From Cacajao melanocephalus (lineage: Eukaryota; Chordata; Mammalia; Primates; Pitheciidae): 64,000 bases of DNA. The notes beneath the pieces were generated by a model, which saw only the letters and a program-made list of their open reading frames with translations, searched no databases and had not been told where the DNA came from. Shown one piece after another: positions 12,381-23,454 of this stretch; within the stretch, counting starts at the first letter, position 1, and the number at the start of each line of letters is the position of its first letter. A program made the translations under genes and the position numbers. The stretch covers positions 1 to 64,000 of the forward strand of contig CAUYLG010033112.1 in NCBI GenBank assembly GCA_963573385.1, written 5' to 3'.

Positions 12381-12402
12381 GTTGGGTGGCTACAGACCAT
12401 AC

Positions 12403-12618
12403 CTGCACTTTACAACGTTCCAGTTCTTCTTTCAGATTAAACTTCTCTTGTTCCCATTCCTCCAATGTACTGCTTTCTGGCTCTTTTTCCTTCTGGCATT
12501 GCATTTCTGTTAGACTTTGATTAAGTTCTCGTAATTTTTCCTGATTTTGAGAGTTCTTTTGGCTAAGTTCTGTATTTTCCAAATCCAACTGCTGGTTTTT
12601 GATTTTTAATTCTGAAAT
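12403..12618 (-). CDS. NIN: NIN coding exon (~exon 21)
   Basis: 216 nt, 72 codons, phase 0-0. Acceptor AG at 12619-12620 after CAATTTTAATT; donor GTATGG from 12402. It encodes ISELKIKNQQLDLENTELSQ through EEWEQEKFNLKEELERCKVQ. The frame stays open past the donor into intron made of old L1 sequence, so a longer ORF read from this strand overstates the exon. Continuous coiled coil. Confidence 0.94.
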
Positions 12619-12998
12619 CTAATTAAAATTGAAATAAGTTTTTAAAACTTGTTACCCTACTTGTGGTAAAAAACAAACAAAAAAACAAATTTGGAGACAT
12701 AACTGTCTTTTCCCTCTCTATGCAAAGTTTAATATACATATTTCATAACAAATAATACACATTCATTATTACAAATGCAATCAATTCAGAAGTATATGAA
12801 GAAGTGAGACACTCAGTCTACTCCACAGGGGAGCCCAATTGCCCACAGCTGGATACCTATCCCTCCAGATCATTTTCTGTGCATATACAGAACTCATACA
12901 CACATACAGATTCTTTTCTTCTCTTTAGCAAAAATTTGGAAATTTTATGTTTGGACGGCTTGCTTTTTCTTCTTATAGTATCTTAAAGACTCTTTCCA

Positions 12999-13295
12999 GG
13001 CTGGGCATAGTGGCTCACACTTGTAATCCCAGCACTTTGGGAGGCCAAGGCAAGCAGATCACCTGAGGTCAGGAGTTTGAGACCAACCTGACCAATATGA
13101 TGAAACCCCATTTCTACTAAAAATACAAAAATTAGCCGGGTGTGGTGGCATGCGCTTGTAATCCCAGCTACTCAGGAGGCTGAGACAAAAGAATCACTTG
13201 AACCGAGGAGGCAGAGGTTGCAGTAAGTCAATATCGTGCCATTGCACTCCAGCCTGGCCAACAAGAGCGAAACTGTCTTAAAAAAAAAAAAAAAA
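12999..13295 (+). mobile_element. Alu with 14-bp target-site duplication
   Basis: GGCTGGGCATAGTGGCTCAC start, long A tail (13280-13298). Perfect flanking repeat AAAGACTCTTTCCA at 12985-12998 and 13296-13309. Confidence 0.93.
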
Positions 13296-13530
13296 AAAGA
13301 CTCTTTCCAAGTCAGTGTGTTTAGCAAACACCACAGCTGTATTTTTTATTGGCTGTAGCATATTCCATGTAAGATATTCCATAATGCATTTATCCATTCC
13401 CACATAGACAGACATAAAGATTTTTTTAAAAAAACCATTATTTATTTTAAATAGATCTTTTAAAAATCTATTTATACATGGTAGTATTTTGTATTTAGGA
13501 TTTTTTAGTAGGATTGCTGGGTTAGAAGAT

Positions 13531-13563
13531 TGTGTGTGTGTGTGAACGCGCACGCACGCACAT
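13531..13563. repeat. Alternating purine-pyrimidine (TG)n / (CG/CA) tract
   Basis: Seven TG units, AA, then CGCGCACGCACGCACA. An alternating purine-pyrimidine tract with CG steps is the type that can adopt Z-DNA. Confidence 0.8.
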
Positions 13564-14449
13564 TACTGTTTCAACAGATATCTCCAATATGTCTTCCTAA
13601 CAGGGCTACCACCTTATAATCCTAACAACAATGTATGGGCATACTCATTTCCTCACATCCTTTTAAATACTAGATATCAATCTTTACTTTTTGTGAATTC
13701 AAAAGGTTAAAAAAAGAAACTTATTTAATAAACAGATTACTTCTGTAATCACTAACAAGGCTAACCATTTTTTGTATTCTTTTGTTCTACGACTTGAGCA
13801 TTCATATAGATTGCCTATATTTCAACTGGGTTTTCCCACTTATTTGTAAGAGTCCAAAATACATTTTGGAAGTTAACACATTGTCTATTTGAAGTGCTGA
13901 AAATACTCTTTCCCAATATGTCCTTGTCTTTTGACTGCTTCAGACAGATTCTTAAACGGCCTTCCCTCTTCTATAACTACATGTTGTAAGATTATACAAA
14001 TTGAGCACTGAATGGCACCAGCTATCTGAATAAATTGTAATTCTGTGAAATGATATGCTGATTAGCTGGCATTCTGTATATGTGAAATTCTGTCCTTAAG
14101 TTTCTGCTTTCAATCATGGTGAGGAAAAAGGGCTAACATTAACTGAAACTGCACAAGGGCTAGGGCTAGTATTTCATAGGTATGGTTTTAGAGGTATCGC
14201 CTCCTTAACCCTGCTGATTATGAAGCTTTACTAAGCACTTAGGGTCTAGAATAATACATACATTATTTAATATAGGAAGCTACTTTAGAGTCAGTATAAG
14301 GTAAGTTTCCATTTTCAAATTCAGAATTTATAACCTTACTGTCATTAGCTATATGGTATTCATTATTGGGCACTGTCAATTTACAAATTTCAAAAAAAGG
14401 GAAAATTTTAGAATCATAAAACATTAAGAAATATTAAGTATTTCCTTAC

Positions 14450-14519
14450 CTGTTTCTTTAAATTTTCAACCATCATCTGAACTGCAGCATTTTCTTGTTT
14501 TACAGTTTCTGTTTTTTGC
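14450..14519 (-). CDS. NIN: NIN coding exon, 70-nt (~exon 20)
   Basis: One base completing Trp plus 23 codons, QKTETVKQENAAVQMMVENL and KKQ. Acceptor AG at 14520-14521 after CATTCCTTT; donor GTAAGG from 14449. Too short for ORF detection. Pure coiled coil; leaves in phase 0. Its short 108-nt upstream intron fits intron-definition splicing. Confidence 0.93.
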
Positions 14520-14627
14520 CTAAAGGAATGATGAAAATAAAATTCAATGGCAAGGCTTTAAAAGTTGATGTAAAAGAATTTCAGTCTTTGCAAAAATGTC
14601 TTAGGAAAATGTAAGTATATGTCTTAC

Positions 14628-14753
14628 CACATTTCTTCCTGAGGTCCATTTAATTTCCCTAATTTCAGGTTAGAAACGCTATCTTCTTCACTTAAAGTAG
14701 TAATTTCATTTCTCAAAATAGAATTTTCCTCTTGAAGCTTTTCAGATTCATAT
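14628..14753 (-). CDS. NIN: NIN coding exon (~exon 19)
   Basis: 126 nt: one base completing Arg, 41 codons from YESEKLQEENSILRNEITTL to NGPQEEM, and TG of a Trp codon. Acceptor AG at 14754-14755; donor GTAAGA from 14627. It has no ATG-initiated frame of its own; it was identified by phase matching and ninein similarity. It is symmetric (2-2). The intron after it is only 108 nt, the shortest here, so this exon and the next are probably recognised together. Confidence 0.94.
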
Positions 14754-16343
14754 CTGAAGCATAGAGATTTAAAAAAATAGTTACAAGGCAGTCATCTGGC
14801 ATCTTTGGAAAATAGTTTCTAGTAACTTCCAAAAGGATGAGTAATCCATGCCAGTTAAAAAGAAAAGTCTAAATTAGTAGTCTCTTACTACTTGGAAATC
14901 AATTTATGACATATTGACACATTTCTTTTGGGAAGAATTTCACTAAAAGATGTTAGAGAAGTGTAGCTAAAAAAAACCTTAAGCCTGGAGAAATGAATTG
15001 AGACTCAATGCTCATTCTGGTTGCTGATTTTTCTCAATGGCAAGCATCCTGCTTTGAGCAAATGACTTCATTTATCTCAGTCTCAAGTCCTACCTGTTCT
15101 GAATACACATAAGCCACGTTACAAAGCTATATTAGCTTAGTTTTAGGCCCCTGGGTACCTAAAGAAAGAAAATTTTCTATATAAATCAAAGGGCCAAAAT
15201 GAAATATGTACACTGTTTGCTTTGTGATTTTATTCATCTCATTATATTCCGATTTTTAGGACTAAAAATGGTCTGAAGAAGAAGAAAGACTACATTCAGA
15301 ATTAAATTAATTTCAGAGAAATTTCAGACATGCTGTAATAGTTTACAAGGTTTTTTCTTTTTTTTTTTTTTTTTTTGGTAAAACCAAATTTGCTAGAAGA
15401 CTATGCAATTATAGTTTGTAATGTCAAGTGGGCAGTGGTTCAAATTAGTTCTACTTTCATATTTGCTCTTCAAGCATATTTATTAGAATCTGGTAGCTAC
15501 TCAAATGATATGTTCAAAGATAAATTTCCACTGTCTTTTTTTTTTGGTGAAGTCAGGGTCTCACTCTGTCACCCAGGCTGGAGTGCAATGGCATGATCAC
15601 AGCTCACTGTAGCTTCAACCCTCTCAAACTCAAGCAACCCTCTCACCTCAGCCTCCCAAGTAGCTGGGACCACGGGTGTGCACCACCATGCCCAGCTAAT
15701 ATTTTTTAAATTTTTTTGTAGAGGCAGTCTTGCTATGTTCCCCAGGCTGATCTGGAAACTCCTGGCCTCAAGAAATCCTCTTGCCTTGCTCTCCCAAGGA
15801 GCTGAGATTGCAGGCGTAAGCCATGGCGCCACTGCACTGTTTATGGGCTATCAGCACGCACTTCAAGTGATAGGAATATAAAACTATAAGACACAGAGCA
15901 TTTTTTCTATGTTAGCATAAGAAGTGAGTTCTTATCTACTGAGTTACTAATACATGAAAAGGCAATCATTCTCATACAACATGTTTCCTCAAAATAAGGA
16001 AAGTAACACTTAGGAAAAAAAATCCCTATCCATCCAAATGAAATAAGTGCTAGAAAAAAGTTAAAGAGGGACATTGAGGATGCACGTGGTTAAACAGCAA
16101 ACACTCGCCACTGTGAACTTTCACACCCCATATGAACATTTATTTGCTACAGAGGAAGGGAATGCCTCCTAAACAAGGTTATTTTATTTGTTAATATGGC
16201 ACAGAAGCAAAAGGACATCTAGAGAGTACTGCTCTCTTCTTGAAGACTAATAGGTTAGTTTCTCTAGGCACAGCAAGCAGCGGAAGTTAGATTTGGTGAA
16301 GTGCGCTGCGGGATTCGTGACTCCTAGAAGGTACATACATTAC
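14754..16343. other. NIN intron downstream of giant exon (1.6 kb)
   Basis: Holds an Alu at 15537-15838 and a T run at 15357-15376. No UGCAUG hexamer on the transcript strand was noticed. Confidence 0.7.
15537..15838 (-). mobile_element. Alu (sense to NIN)
   Basis: Poly(T) then GTGAAGTCAGGGTCTCACTC; ends in a diverged GCCATGGCGCCACTGC. Confidence 0.88.
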
Positions 16344-18485
16344 CTCAGAAGTTCAACTTTCTGCTGCATCTCACTGCACGTGATCTGCAAGTCATGCATC
16401 ATTGCCTTCAGCTCTTCCTCCTTTTCTCCTTGAGAAAGTACATCTTTTTGCTTAACTAAAGCAGTGACTCTCTCCTTCAACTTCCTAGTCAGCTCCTGTA
16501 GCTTTGTTTTCTCCAGTTCTAACTCTGCTATTGTGGCCTGATGCTGAAAATGTCTGTCTTGAAAACTTAGGAAAGTAGTATCTTCCTCCAGTATAACTTG
16601 ATTCCGTACTCCTGGCCTTTCTTGATGTGTCTGAATTGTTCTGTGTAACCAGTCAATTTCATGTGCTTTTACTTTTTCCAAGAGCTCTTTATTCCCCTGC
16701 TCAAGGTACTGGTTTTCTTGCTTACTTTCTTCTATGACACGATGTACCCTCCTAACTCTGGGCACACACTCTTCCAGTGTCTGATTGAGCTCAAGTATAT
16801 TTCCATCAGGTTCGACTTCCAGGTTCTCTAAACTGGCTTCCCATAAGCAGCCGTCACACTGCTGGACCACGCTTTCCTGCAGCTTCTCAATCTTTCCTTG
16901 AAGTCTCAAAACTAGAACATTTAGCTCCTCATTTTCTATTCTGACCTCATCATAACTCTTTTCCAGGCTAAGGAATGTTTCGGTCACTTCCTCCATTTTC
17001 TTCAGCTCATCCTGCAACCTGAAAACCTCTGCAGTGAGTTCTTTATTATTTTCCAGTGCCTCATCGTAGCGTGTCTCCATCACTCTCAGCTCTTCCTGAA
17101 GGCAGTCATTTTCTCGGCTCGCATCTTCATACAACAGCTTATACTTGGGAGAAGCCTCGGGGATTCTCTCAAGCATCTTCAGTTTCTTTTTTAGCACAGA
17201 AACATCAAAAAGTAGGTCCTGTTTCTTTTCAGAAGCTCGACTGCAGTCCGCACATAACATAATCAGCTGTTCCTGAAGCTGACTAATCTGATTCTTCAGC
17301 TCCCAGGATTCTGTCCTGGTCTCTTCACTGTTTTCAAGCTCGGAAAAACCCTCTACTGAAGCTTCAGACTCCTCTAGTTTGACTCCCTGTCTCTGAACAG
17401 AGCTTGTCCCCGTACTTCCCAGGTCCGGGACCTCATCATCTCCCAGGTCACTTAGGACACACCGCCTGGTCACACCTTCTACTTGCTTCATTTGGTTTTG
17501 CTGTGAAAACAGCTCTGTTTGTTCCACAGTATTTCCAAAAAACTCAGTAGTTGGCTCACCTAAATGGGAAGACATCACTACCCCTGGCTCCAGCTTTTGC
17601 AGCCTCTGTTGCAATCTAGAAATTTCAGTAGCCATTTTCACATTTTCCTTCACTGCTCGTTCATGAGCTCTCTGCAGGCTTAAGAGGACGTCTCCATTTT
17701 CTTCCAACAGCTGCTCCCCTTGCTGAAGCAGGGACAGAGCTCCATCTCCTTCCACCTCCTCCTCTCCTATCACGTGGCAACCACTCTCAAGCGTGGAGAG
17801 AGGAGATGCTGCCTGCTGCATTTCCTTTATTTTACTCTGAAGTCTGGAGATTTCTGTGCTCATCTCAGCTCTTTCTCGATCTGCTTTCTCACAGGTTGCT
17901 CTGTGAATGTTTTCCATGGCCAGAAGCTTGGACATCATTTCCTGCCTTTCCTGGTCATGTTCCATTTCTAGTCTTTCCAGCTGCTGGCTGGCCAGCTGCT
18001 CGGAGGCCCCTGCCTGGCAAAGGACCTCCTCGTGCTCCCTCAGTTCTCTTTCGTGACTGCTCTTCAGCTCGAGTATCTTGTCAGACAGCAGGCTTTGCTG
18101 GGTTTCAGATACATTTCTTAGGTCTTCCAGGTCTTGGAGTAGCTGCTCTCTCTCGATAACCATGCTGTTCAAATGTTCTTTGTAAGTTTTCTCCAGCATC
18201 TCCCTCTCCTGGGTCAGGACCAGAGAAGTTGCTTTCTCTCTCTTAAGAGTCTCTTTCAGCAGCTCTTGGGCCTCCGCACACTCCTGGGTCAGCTCGTCCT
18301 TCTCAAACTCCCACTGGGATTTCTCCTCACGCTGCTGTTCCTGGAGCTCCTTCAGCTCCTGGCGGTAGTGCCCCTCCAGGCTTTGCAGAGCACTTTCACA
18401 CCTCTCAGTAACTTTCTGACAATCAGACTGAAACTGGGCTTCTATCTGAGAGGTTCTTCTATTACACTCTGTTTCCATTTTTTCC
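16344..18485 (-). CDS. NIN: NIN giant coiled-coil exon, 2142 nt (~exon 18)
   Basis: One base completing Arg, 713 codons, and AG of the next Arg. Acceptor AG at 18486-18487; donor GTAATG from 16343. The frame begins EKMETECNRRTSQIEAQFQS and ends EMQQKVELL. Almost all of it is coiled coil, broken by acidic or Ser-rich segments such as IGEEEVEGDGALS and a stretch near the centre (DLGSTGTSSVQRQ). Published work, as I recall it, assigns centrosome targeting of ninein to this exon and reports its skipping in differentiated neurons. Entering and leaving in phase 2 makes it frame-neutral: skipping still yields an Arg-Tyr junction. The size is extreme for an internal vertebrate exon. Two UGCAUG hexamers lie upstream. 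Confidence 0.97.
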
Positions 18486-18552
18486 CTAAATGTAGTCAAC
18501 ATACAGCATTATTGAAACTGCCAACTCCAGAAGCAAACAAAAACCATTTTCC

Positions 18553-18558
18553 CATGCA
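18553..18558 (-). promoter_or_regulatory. UGCAUG RBFOX-type hexamer, proximal, upstream of giant exon
   Basis: CATGCA on the plus strand reads TGCATG in the NIN transcript, 67 nt upstream of the acceptor of the 2142-nt exon. UGCAUG is the RBFOX1/2/3 binding site; binding upstream of an exon usually favours skipping (established). That it acts here is inferred from position and from the reported RBFOX control of ninein splicing. Confidence 0.5.
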
Positions 18559-18857
18559 CTGAGAAAGCTGCTAAGCAGACAACTGAACTACTCCCGAAAA
18601 ATGGTCTTAACTTACTCCTGTACTACTTATTTATTATACTGGAAGGGGATCTCATTTCTGAAAGCTAAGACTGGCAGCCATAATTCACTTAAAAGACTTA
18701 CCTCTCTTTGGAGTTAGGGGAAAATCTTCGAAACTAATTTCTCTGGCATATTCCTGGATGTATTTGTTTATGGATTTTTAAACCAAAGACTTAAATGTCC
18801 AAATGCACATTAATCCCTAACTTGGGAAATATATACCATTCCTTCATTTTAATTAAG

Positions 18858-18863
18858 CATGCA
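18858..18863 (-). promoter_or_regulatory. UGCAUG RBFOX-type hexamer, distal, upstream of giant exon
   Basis: A second CATGCA (TGCATG in the transcript) in the same 910-nt intron, about 372 nt upstream of the giant exon's acceptor. By chance a given hexamer is expected about 0.2 times on one strand of an intron this size, so two copies are suggestive but not proof. Confidence 0.4.
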
Positions 18864-19395
18864 TTATAGGACATCAGTCACATAAACCACACACATTAAC
18901 AAATTCATTCTGCCTTTGCTTCTTATTTAACCAAGTAGCACCAAGTCAATCAGGGTGTGATGAAACGAAGCCCTGGGATTTCACATGAGGAAGGTAGGCA
19001 CAAAGTGCTGTTCTTAACTCTGGGAGGAAATGTAATCTTGCCTGGAATCCAGTTTGTTAATAGCTTTTCTCAGAAAGCAACAGGATTGAGCTAGGAAGGA
19101 ACCACTTTTGGGATAATCTTATCCTCCTCTTGAGCCTTGTAAGGTATAATAAATCTTAATACAAGGAAAACTTTCCTCTTTTACAAACATAACAAAACTA
19201 AAACAGTTCCAATCACCCCAAGGTAGGCTCACATCAAAACAACAGCAAAAGCAGCCAAAAATATTTCAAAGAATTTCATCAATCAATGGCCTACTACTAT
19301 GCCTTCTAATTTCTCCAAGTCTCTTAAGCAACTGGCACTTCTAATGCCCCAAGAGATTGCACCCCAGGCAGCTCCATTTCCCCTCACTTTCTTAC

Positions 19396-19898
19396 CTTCC
19401 CTCTTGAAGCTCCCTTTGGTGTTTTTCCAAGAGCTCTTTTCTCAACTCCTCTTTCTCAAGAGTGTGCCTCTCCCCCAGGCTTGCTAGCTGCTCCTGGTGA
19501 AACCGCTCTAGTTCCTGAGTCAAGCCTCTCACCTTCTCTTCCGTCCAGGCGCTACTCTGAAGGGCTTCCCTCTCCCGCTCAAAGCTGGCCTGAGCCTGCG
19601 CCAGTCTAGCCTTGAGCTCCATCTCATGTTCCAGCCTCAGCGTCTCCTGTAGGTGAGCCTTTTCCTCCTCAAGCTTCACTTGCAGCTGTTTTTTCTCCTC
19701 CTCATGCCTGCAGGTGGCCTGATGATGTGCCTCCTTGAGCACCTCAGCCTGCCCTTGAAGTTCAGCAATTTCATTTTTAAGGTCACTTATTTGTTTTTCC
19801 AAAGTGTGCATTTCGTTCTCATGCCTTTGCTTCATGTTTTCCTGCGCCTTCTTGCAGCTGACCACGGTTTCATCCAGCTGCTTTTCATAATGGCGTAC
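19396..19898 (-). CDS. NIN: NIN coding exon, coiled coil, 503 nt (~exon 17)
   Basis: 167 codons plus AG of Arg. Acceptor AG at 19899-19900 after CTCTCTGCTTTC; donor GTAAG from 19395. The frame begins VRHYEKQLDETVVSCKKAQE and ends EKHQRELQEG. A continuous Glu/Lys/Gln-rich coiled coil with no proline. It is the second-largest exon in the window and directly precedes the 2142-nt exon across a 910-nt intron. It leaves in phase 2, so joining either to the giant exon or past it to the following exon restores an Arg codon. Confidence 0.96.
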
Positions 19899-20134
19899 CT
19901 GAAAGCAGAGAGTGACACCACCACCAGATTACTCAGCTCAGGGCCACTGAAAGGGAAGTAATGAAGCAGCAAGTACTTTTTTTTTTCCTACAAGACATTT
20001 CTCAGTTTCCCCATCTTGTTTTAAAGTAACCAAATTTAATACTTTAAACAAGATATTTAAGTCAAGCATGGTTTACATATCTCTTTTAACTGATTGAATT
20101 TTATTAGTCTCTGAACAACTCTATTAAGAACTGA

Positions 20135-20518
<384 letters not shown>

Positions 20519-20529
20519 GGTCTTAAAAT

Positions 20530-21060
20530 ATTTAATTAAATTCAAATATTTATTGAATACCTATCAGGTACTTGCAGGCCTCAGAACACAACGTTGGGTA
20601 AGACATGGTCCCTGCTATCCAGGAGAAACCAGTCTAGACATGGATAGGACAACTATCAGTACAGTAGGAGGCAGAAAATAAAAGGTGTAGAAAGAATAGC
20701 TACAATATAACCCAGGGATTCGAAGGAGAGAAAAATCACATTTTTGTTGGAGAAATTCAAGAATGGCTTCATAAAAGAGGCAACATTAGCTATAAACCCT
20801 GAAGGGTAAGTAGACTTTCAAGAGGCAGAAAGTAACTAAATATCAGCATAGTTTGTAAGAGCACAAGCAAAAGAGAACAGAGTTTGATGGACAACTGGGA
20901 ACTGTAGCTGGAGGAGAAGGTCGCTCAAAAGAATGGTGTCAGAGAAGACTGGAAACCTAAGCTGAAGCCTCCTGGGGAAGAGTTTAGAGGCCAAGGTTCA
21001 GAACCTGTACCAAATTTAGTAGGTAATGCAACATCAAAGGGCTTTTTTTAGTTTCATTGA
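20530..21060 (+). repeat. Old mammalian interspersed repeat, family unassigned
   Basis: Starts with a TTCAAATATTTATTGAATAC phrase and carries GGTCCCTGCTATC, GAATGGCTTCATAAAAGAGG and CCCTGAAGGGTAAG. A second copy of the same family is at about 40355-40700. I recognise the consensus as a common ancient mammalian repeat but do not trust my memory for the name. Confidence 0.4.
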
Positions 21061-21314
21061 GATGTTTTTAAAAAATAAAATGGAGCTAATATAATGGCTT
21101 TCCAGTTTCATGTTCCATGATTGCCAGGGCTGAAGATACTACATTTTGGAGAAACTCTCTCTCCAGAAAAAATCAACCTACAAAACTATCCTGAGGATAT
21201 GGGTTCCCAGCACAGAATATGCTGCTCTGTGAGAAAAAAATCACTGGAAATGCTCTCCACACATAAGGTTGTCAGAGCCAAAAGAAATTAGAGAAGTGGA
21301 TTGGTGGGACTTAC

Positions 21315-21436
21315 TTTATCTTCGAGCTCCAGTTTGAGGCAACATATGTCCCTGTGATGTTGTTCTTTCAGCTGTTCAATGACCAGCTCTGCCTCAATGC
21401 TCATATTCAATGGGTTGCATTCTTCAGAACCGAGCC
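21315..21436 (-). CDS. NIN: NIN coding exon (~exon 16)
   Basis: 122 nt: two bases completing Gly plus 40 codons, LGSEECNPLNMSIEAELVIE to CCLKLELEDK. Acceptor AG at 21437-21438 after GTGTTTTC; donor GTAAGT from 21314. It re-enters the coiled coil with an unusual HHRDICC stretch. It leaves in phase 0 and joins the VRHYEKQ start of the next exon. Confidence 0.95.
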
Positions 21437-23249
21437 CTGAAAACACATGAGACCCATTGATCCTGTGGCAGGTTCTTTCAATAACACAATGTGGATCCGA
21501 GGAGGGACATCCAATTTAACTAAGGAATAATTTCCAGCCTGAATTGCCAAAGATGGGAACTAATAGGAAATAACAGAAGCCAAGAGAAGTCTTTTCTCTT
21601 TTCAGGCATTAGGGCAAACAAGAAGAAATGAAGGTGAACGGATTATTTCATATACAGGCAGTGGATGAAGCCTTAATAGAATCCATCTCTTTGAATAGCA
21701 GGTGGTGCAGGGGTGGAAATTCTTGCTTAAAGGTGACTACCTCCTAAGGAAAATGCTGCAAATTGAGGTAATAGCATGAGGTAGTTTGGTCAAACCAACC
21801 AGACTCCTACCCATCCAGCAAATACTGAATGACGATGTGGCAGGAAAATGAATGGCCAGCATACTTGTTGCTGTGCCTTGAGGAGTTACCTTCATGGGTC
21901 ACGCTATCTACAACCCATCACTGGCTATTTCCTATGAATTTCCTGAAGTGTGGGTAGATCCCCATTTTAAATTATCAGCAAAATTAAAAAAAAAATAGGG
22001 CATAGGTTAGGAACCAGGATAGAGGCAGTTGTGGGCAGAAATTCTCAACTCATACATGAGCTCATCTCTGCAACTGCCCATGATAATGACTGAGAATAAC
22101 ACTGAAAATATAAAGCATAAGTTGGGGGATGAGCTTATACATAGATGCAAAGATTATGTTTAATCTCTTAAGGCAATGGGACCCAAAATAGCTTTGTATG
22201 TGGGGCTACACAGGCAGATGGGAGAAAGGAACTTTTCTTGGGTACAGGTCTAGCAGCTGAGATTGGCAGTCTTGCTTTGGGCCTTCTCTTCATATTTGAT
22301 GGTGTATTCCCAACTGAGAAGTAACACCCAGGGTGTGAGCCACACCACGATTGTACAGCTTCTTGTCCCCATGAGGAACAACCCCAGCACTTGGCCATCT
22401 ATGGAAAAGTCCATAACAGCTGCCGAGATATATCATATTGTGAAATCCTTAGACTAGAATGGGCTAAGAATCAGGAGAGGTCTTAAGGCCTCTTTGTCTC
22501 CTCCCTCCCCAGTGTGTTAATTATTCTACAGTAAGAGGAGGAATAAACAACCTGTGTAAGAACAACACCCCTATCCCAAGTAGCGCTGAAGAAAGTTATT
22601 TATAATAGAATAACTGATTATAAGCGCTCTCTGAAATTTAAATTCAACACGCCAAGAAAAGAGGCAGGCTATCAGGAGAGAGGAAAGGTACCCATAGTTA
22701 ATGCGGGAAGCCCCCAAACTCTGCCTTCCAAACTTGCCACTCAAAATCTTCCTCAAAGGCACAGGAGGCCAGCCCTTATTTATCTTCTTTGTTCTGCTGA
22801 GGCAATACAGACATTCAGCACAGCCAACATAAGAAAACCAGCTATGGATTCTGTAGTTTCCGGCTGGCCTGCTCTCTGAAACCATCTTCATACCAGTTAG
22901 GCGCTCTCTTTGAAGGGGACAGCAAGAGCTCAGTGTCTGGATTCTAATACTCCCAAGGCCTAGATTCCCAGATTTTCAGCCAGTTTTTTGTTTGTTTTGT
23001 TAAACAAAGCAAATACCCTTGTGGTTTGGTTCTTCCATTCCTTTGTTGTCTCAGAACAAAATCAGATGGAAATGTTCTCATAAAAACTTCAAGGACAAAT
23101 GAAAAACCAGACCACGAGTCCTTAAAAAAAAAGAGTATGGCCAAAGTCTTTTTTTTTTCAGGTTGTCAAAGTGTTGCAATTTTATACTGAACCATGGTTC
23201 TAAAAGCAAAGGTAAAGGCTTTATCTAAAACCTGTCTGCATGTGTTTAC
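21437..23249. other. NIN intron (1.8 kb), no repeats recognised
   Basis: I see no Alu, L1 or MIR. Open frames at 22168-22457 on both strands do not resemble a known protein and are judged chance. Confidence 0.6.
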
Positions 23250-23388
23250 CCTGGTTGGCCTCAATGCCACCGCTGTTAGCATCAAGTTCTTCTGACAGTG
23301 AGTTCTTCAAGGGAAGCCTGAGCACTCTGCCTTGCGCACGATATTCTTCCAGCTCAGACTGGAGTTCATCTACTTGGTCTTGTAATAC
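23250..23388 (-). CDS. NIN: NIN coding exon (~exon 15)
   Basis: 139 nt: 46 codons plus the first base of Gly. Acceptor AG at 23389-23390; donor GTAAAC from 23249. It starts VLQDQVDELQSELEEYRAQG and ends EELDANSGGIEANQ. The second half is a non-helical linker that differs from human as I recall it (ANQ versus PEH). An old L1 fragment begins only about 65 bases upstream of the acceptor. Confidence 0.95.
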
Positions 23389-23454
23389 CTGGGGTTTAAA
23401 AACCAACACAGGTCTTAGATGTGACACCGAAAGCACAAGCAACAACAACAACAA

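Larger units (their letters stand above)
9097..12402. other. NIN intron (3.3 kb), mostly old L1
   Basis: Holds an Alu (9566-9872), old L1 sequence (about 9880-12380) and an AluJ inside it (11465-11726). The 450 bases next to the acceptor side, 9100-9560, are AT-rich with no named feature. Confidence 0.7.
12780..13960 (-). mobile_element. Old L1/HAL1-like fragment split by Alu
   Basis: Phrases such as GTAGCATATTCCATGTAAGA, GGATTGCTGGGTTAGAAGAT, TTCCTAACAGGGCTACCACC and CCTTGTCTTTTGACTG recur in reverse-oriented L1M/HAL1 3' UTRs. Family assignment is tentative. Confidence 0.45.
12619..14449. other. NIN intron (1.8 kb)
   Basis: An L1/HAL1-like antique repeat occupies about 12780-13960, with an Alu inserted at 12999-13295. 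The 3' side, 13960-14449, is AT-rich without a recognised feature. Confidence 0.65.
18486..19395. other. NIN intron upstream of giant exon (910 nt)
   Basis: Free of Alu and L1, unusual in this locus, and contains both UGCAUG hexamers. Otherwise no feature named. Confidence 0.7.

Noticed and set aside
17806..18562. Plus-strand ORFs opposite the giant NIN exon
   Set aside because: Leu-rich frames are the antisense of Glu/Gln/Lys-rich coiled-coil codons; shadows of the real exon.
22168..22457. Possible small gene or processed pseudogene
   Set aside because: Both strands have short open frames, no similarity I recognise, no poly(A) or target-site duplication.
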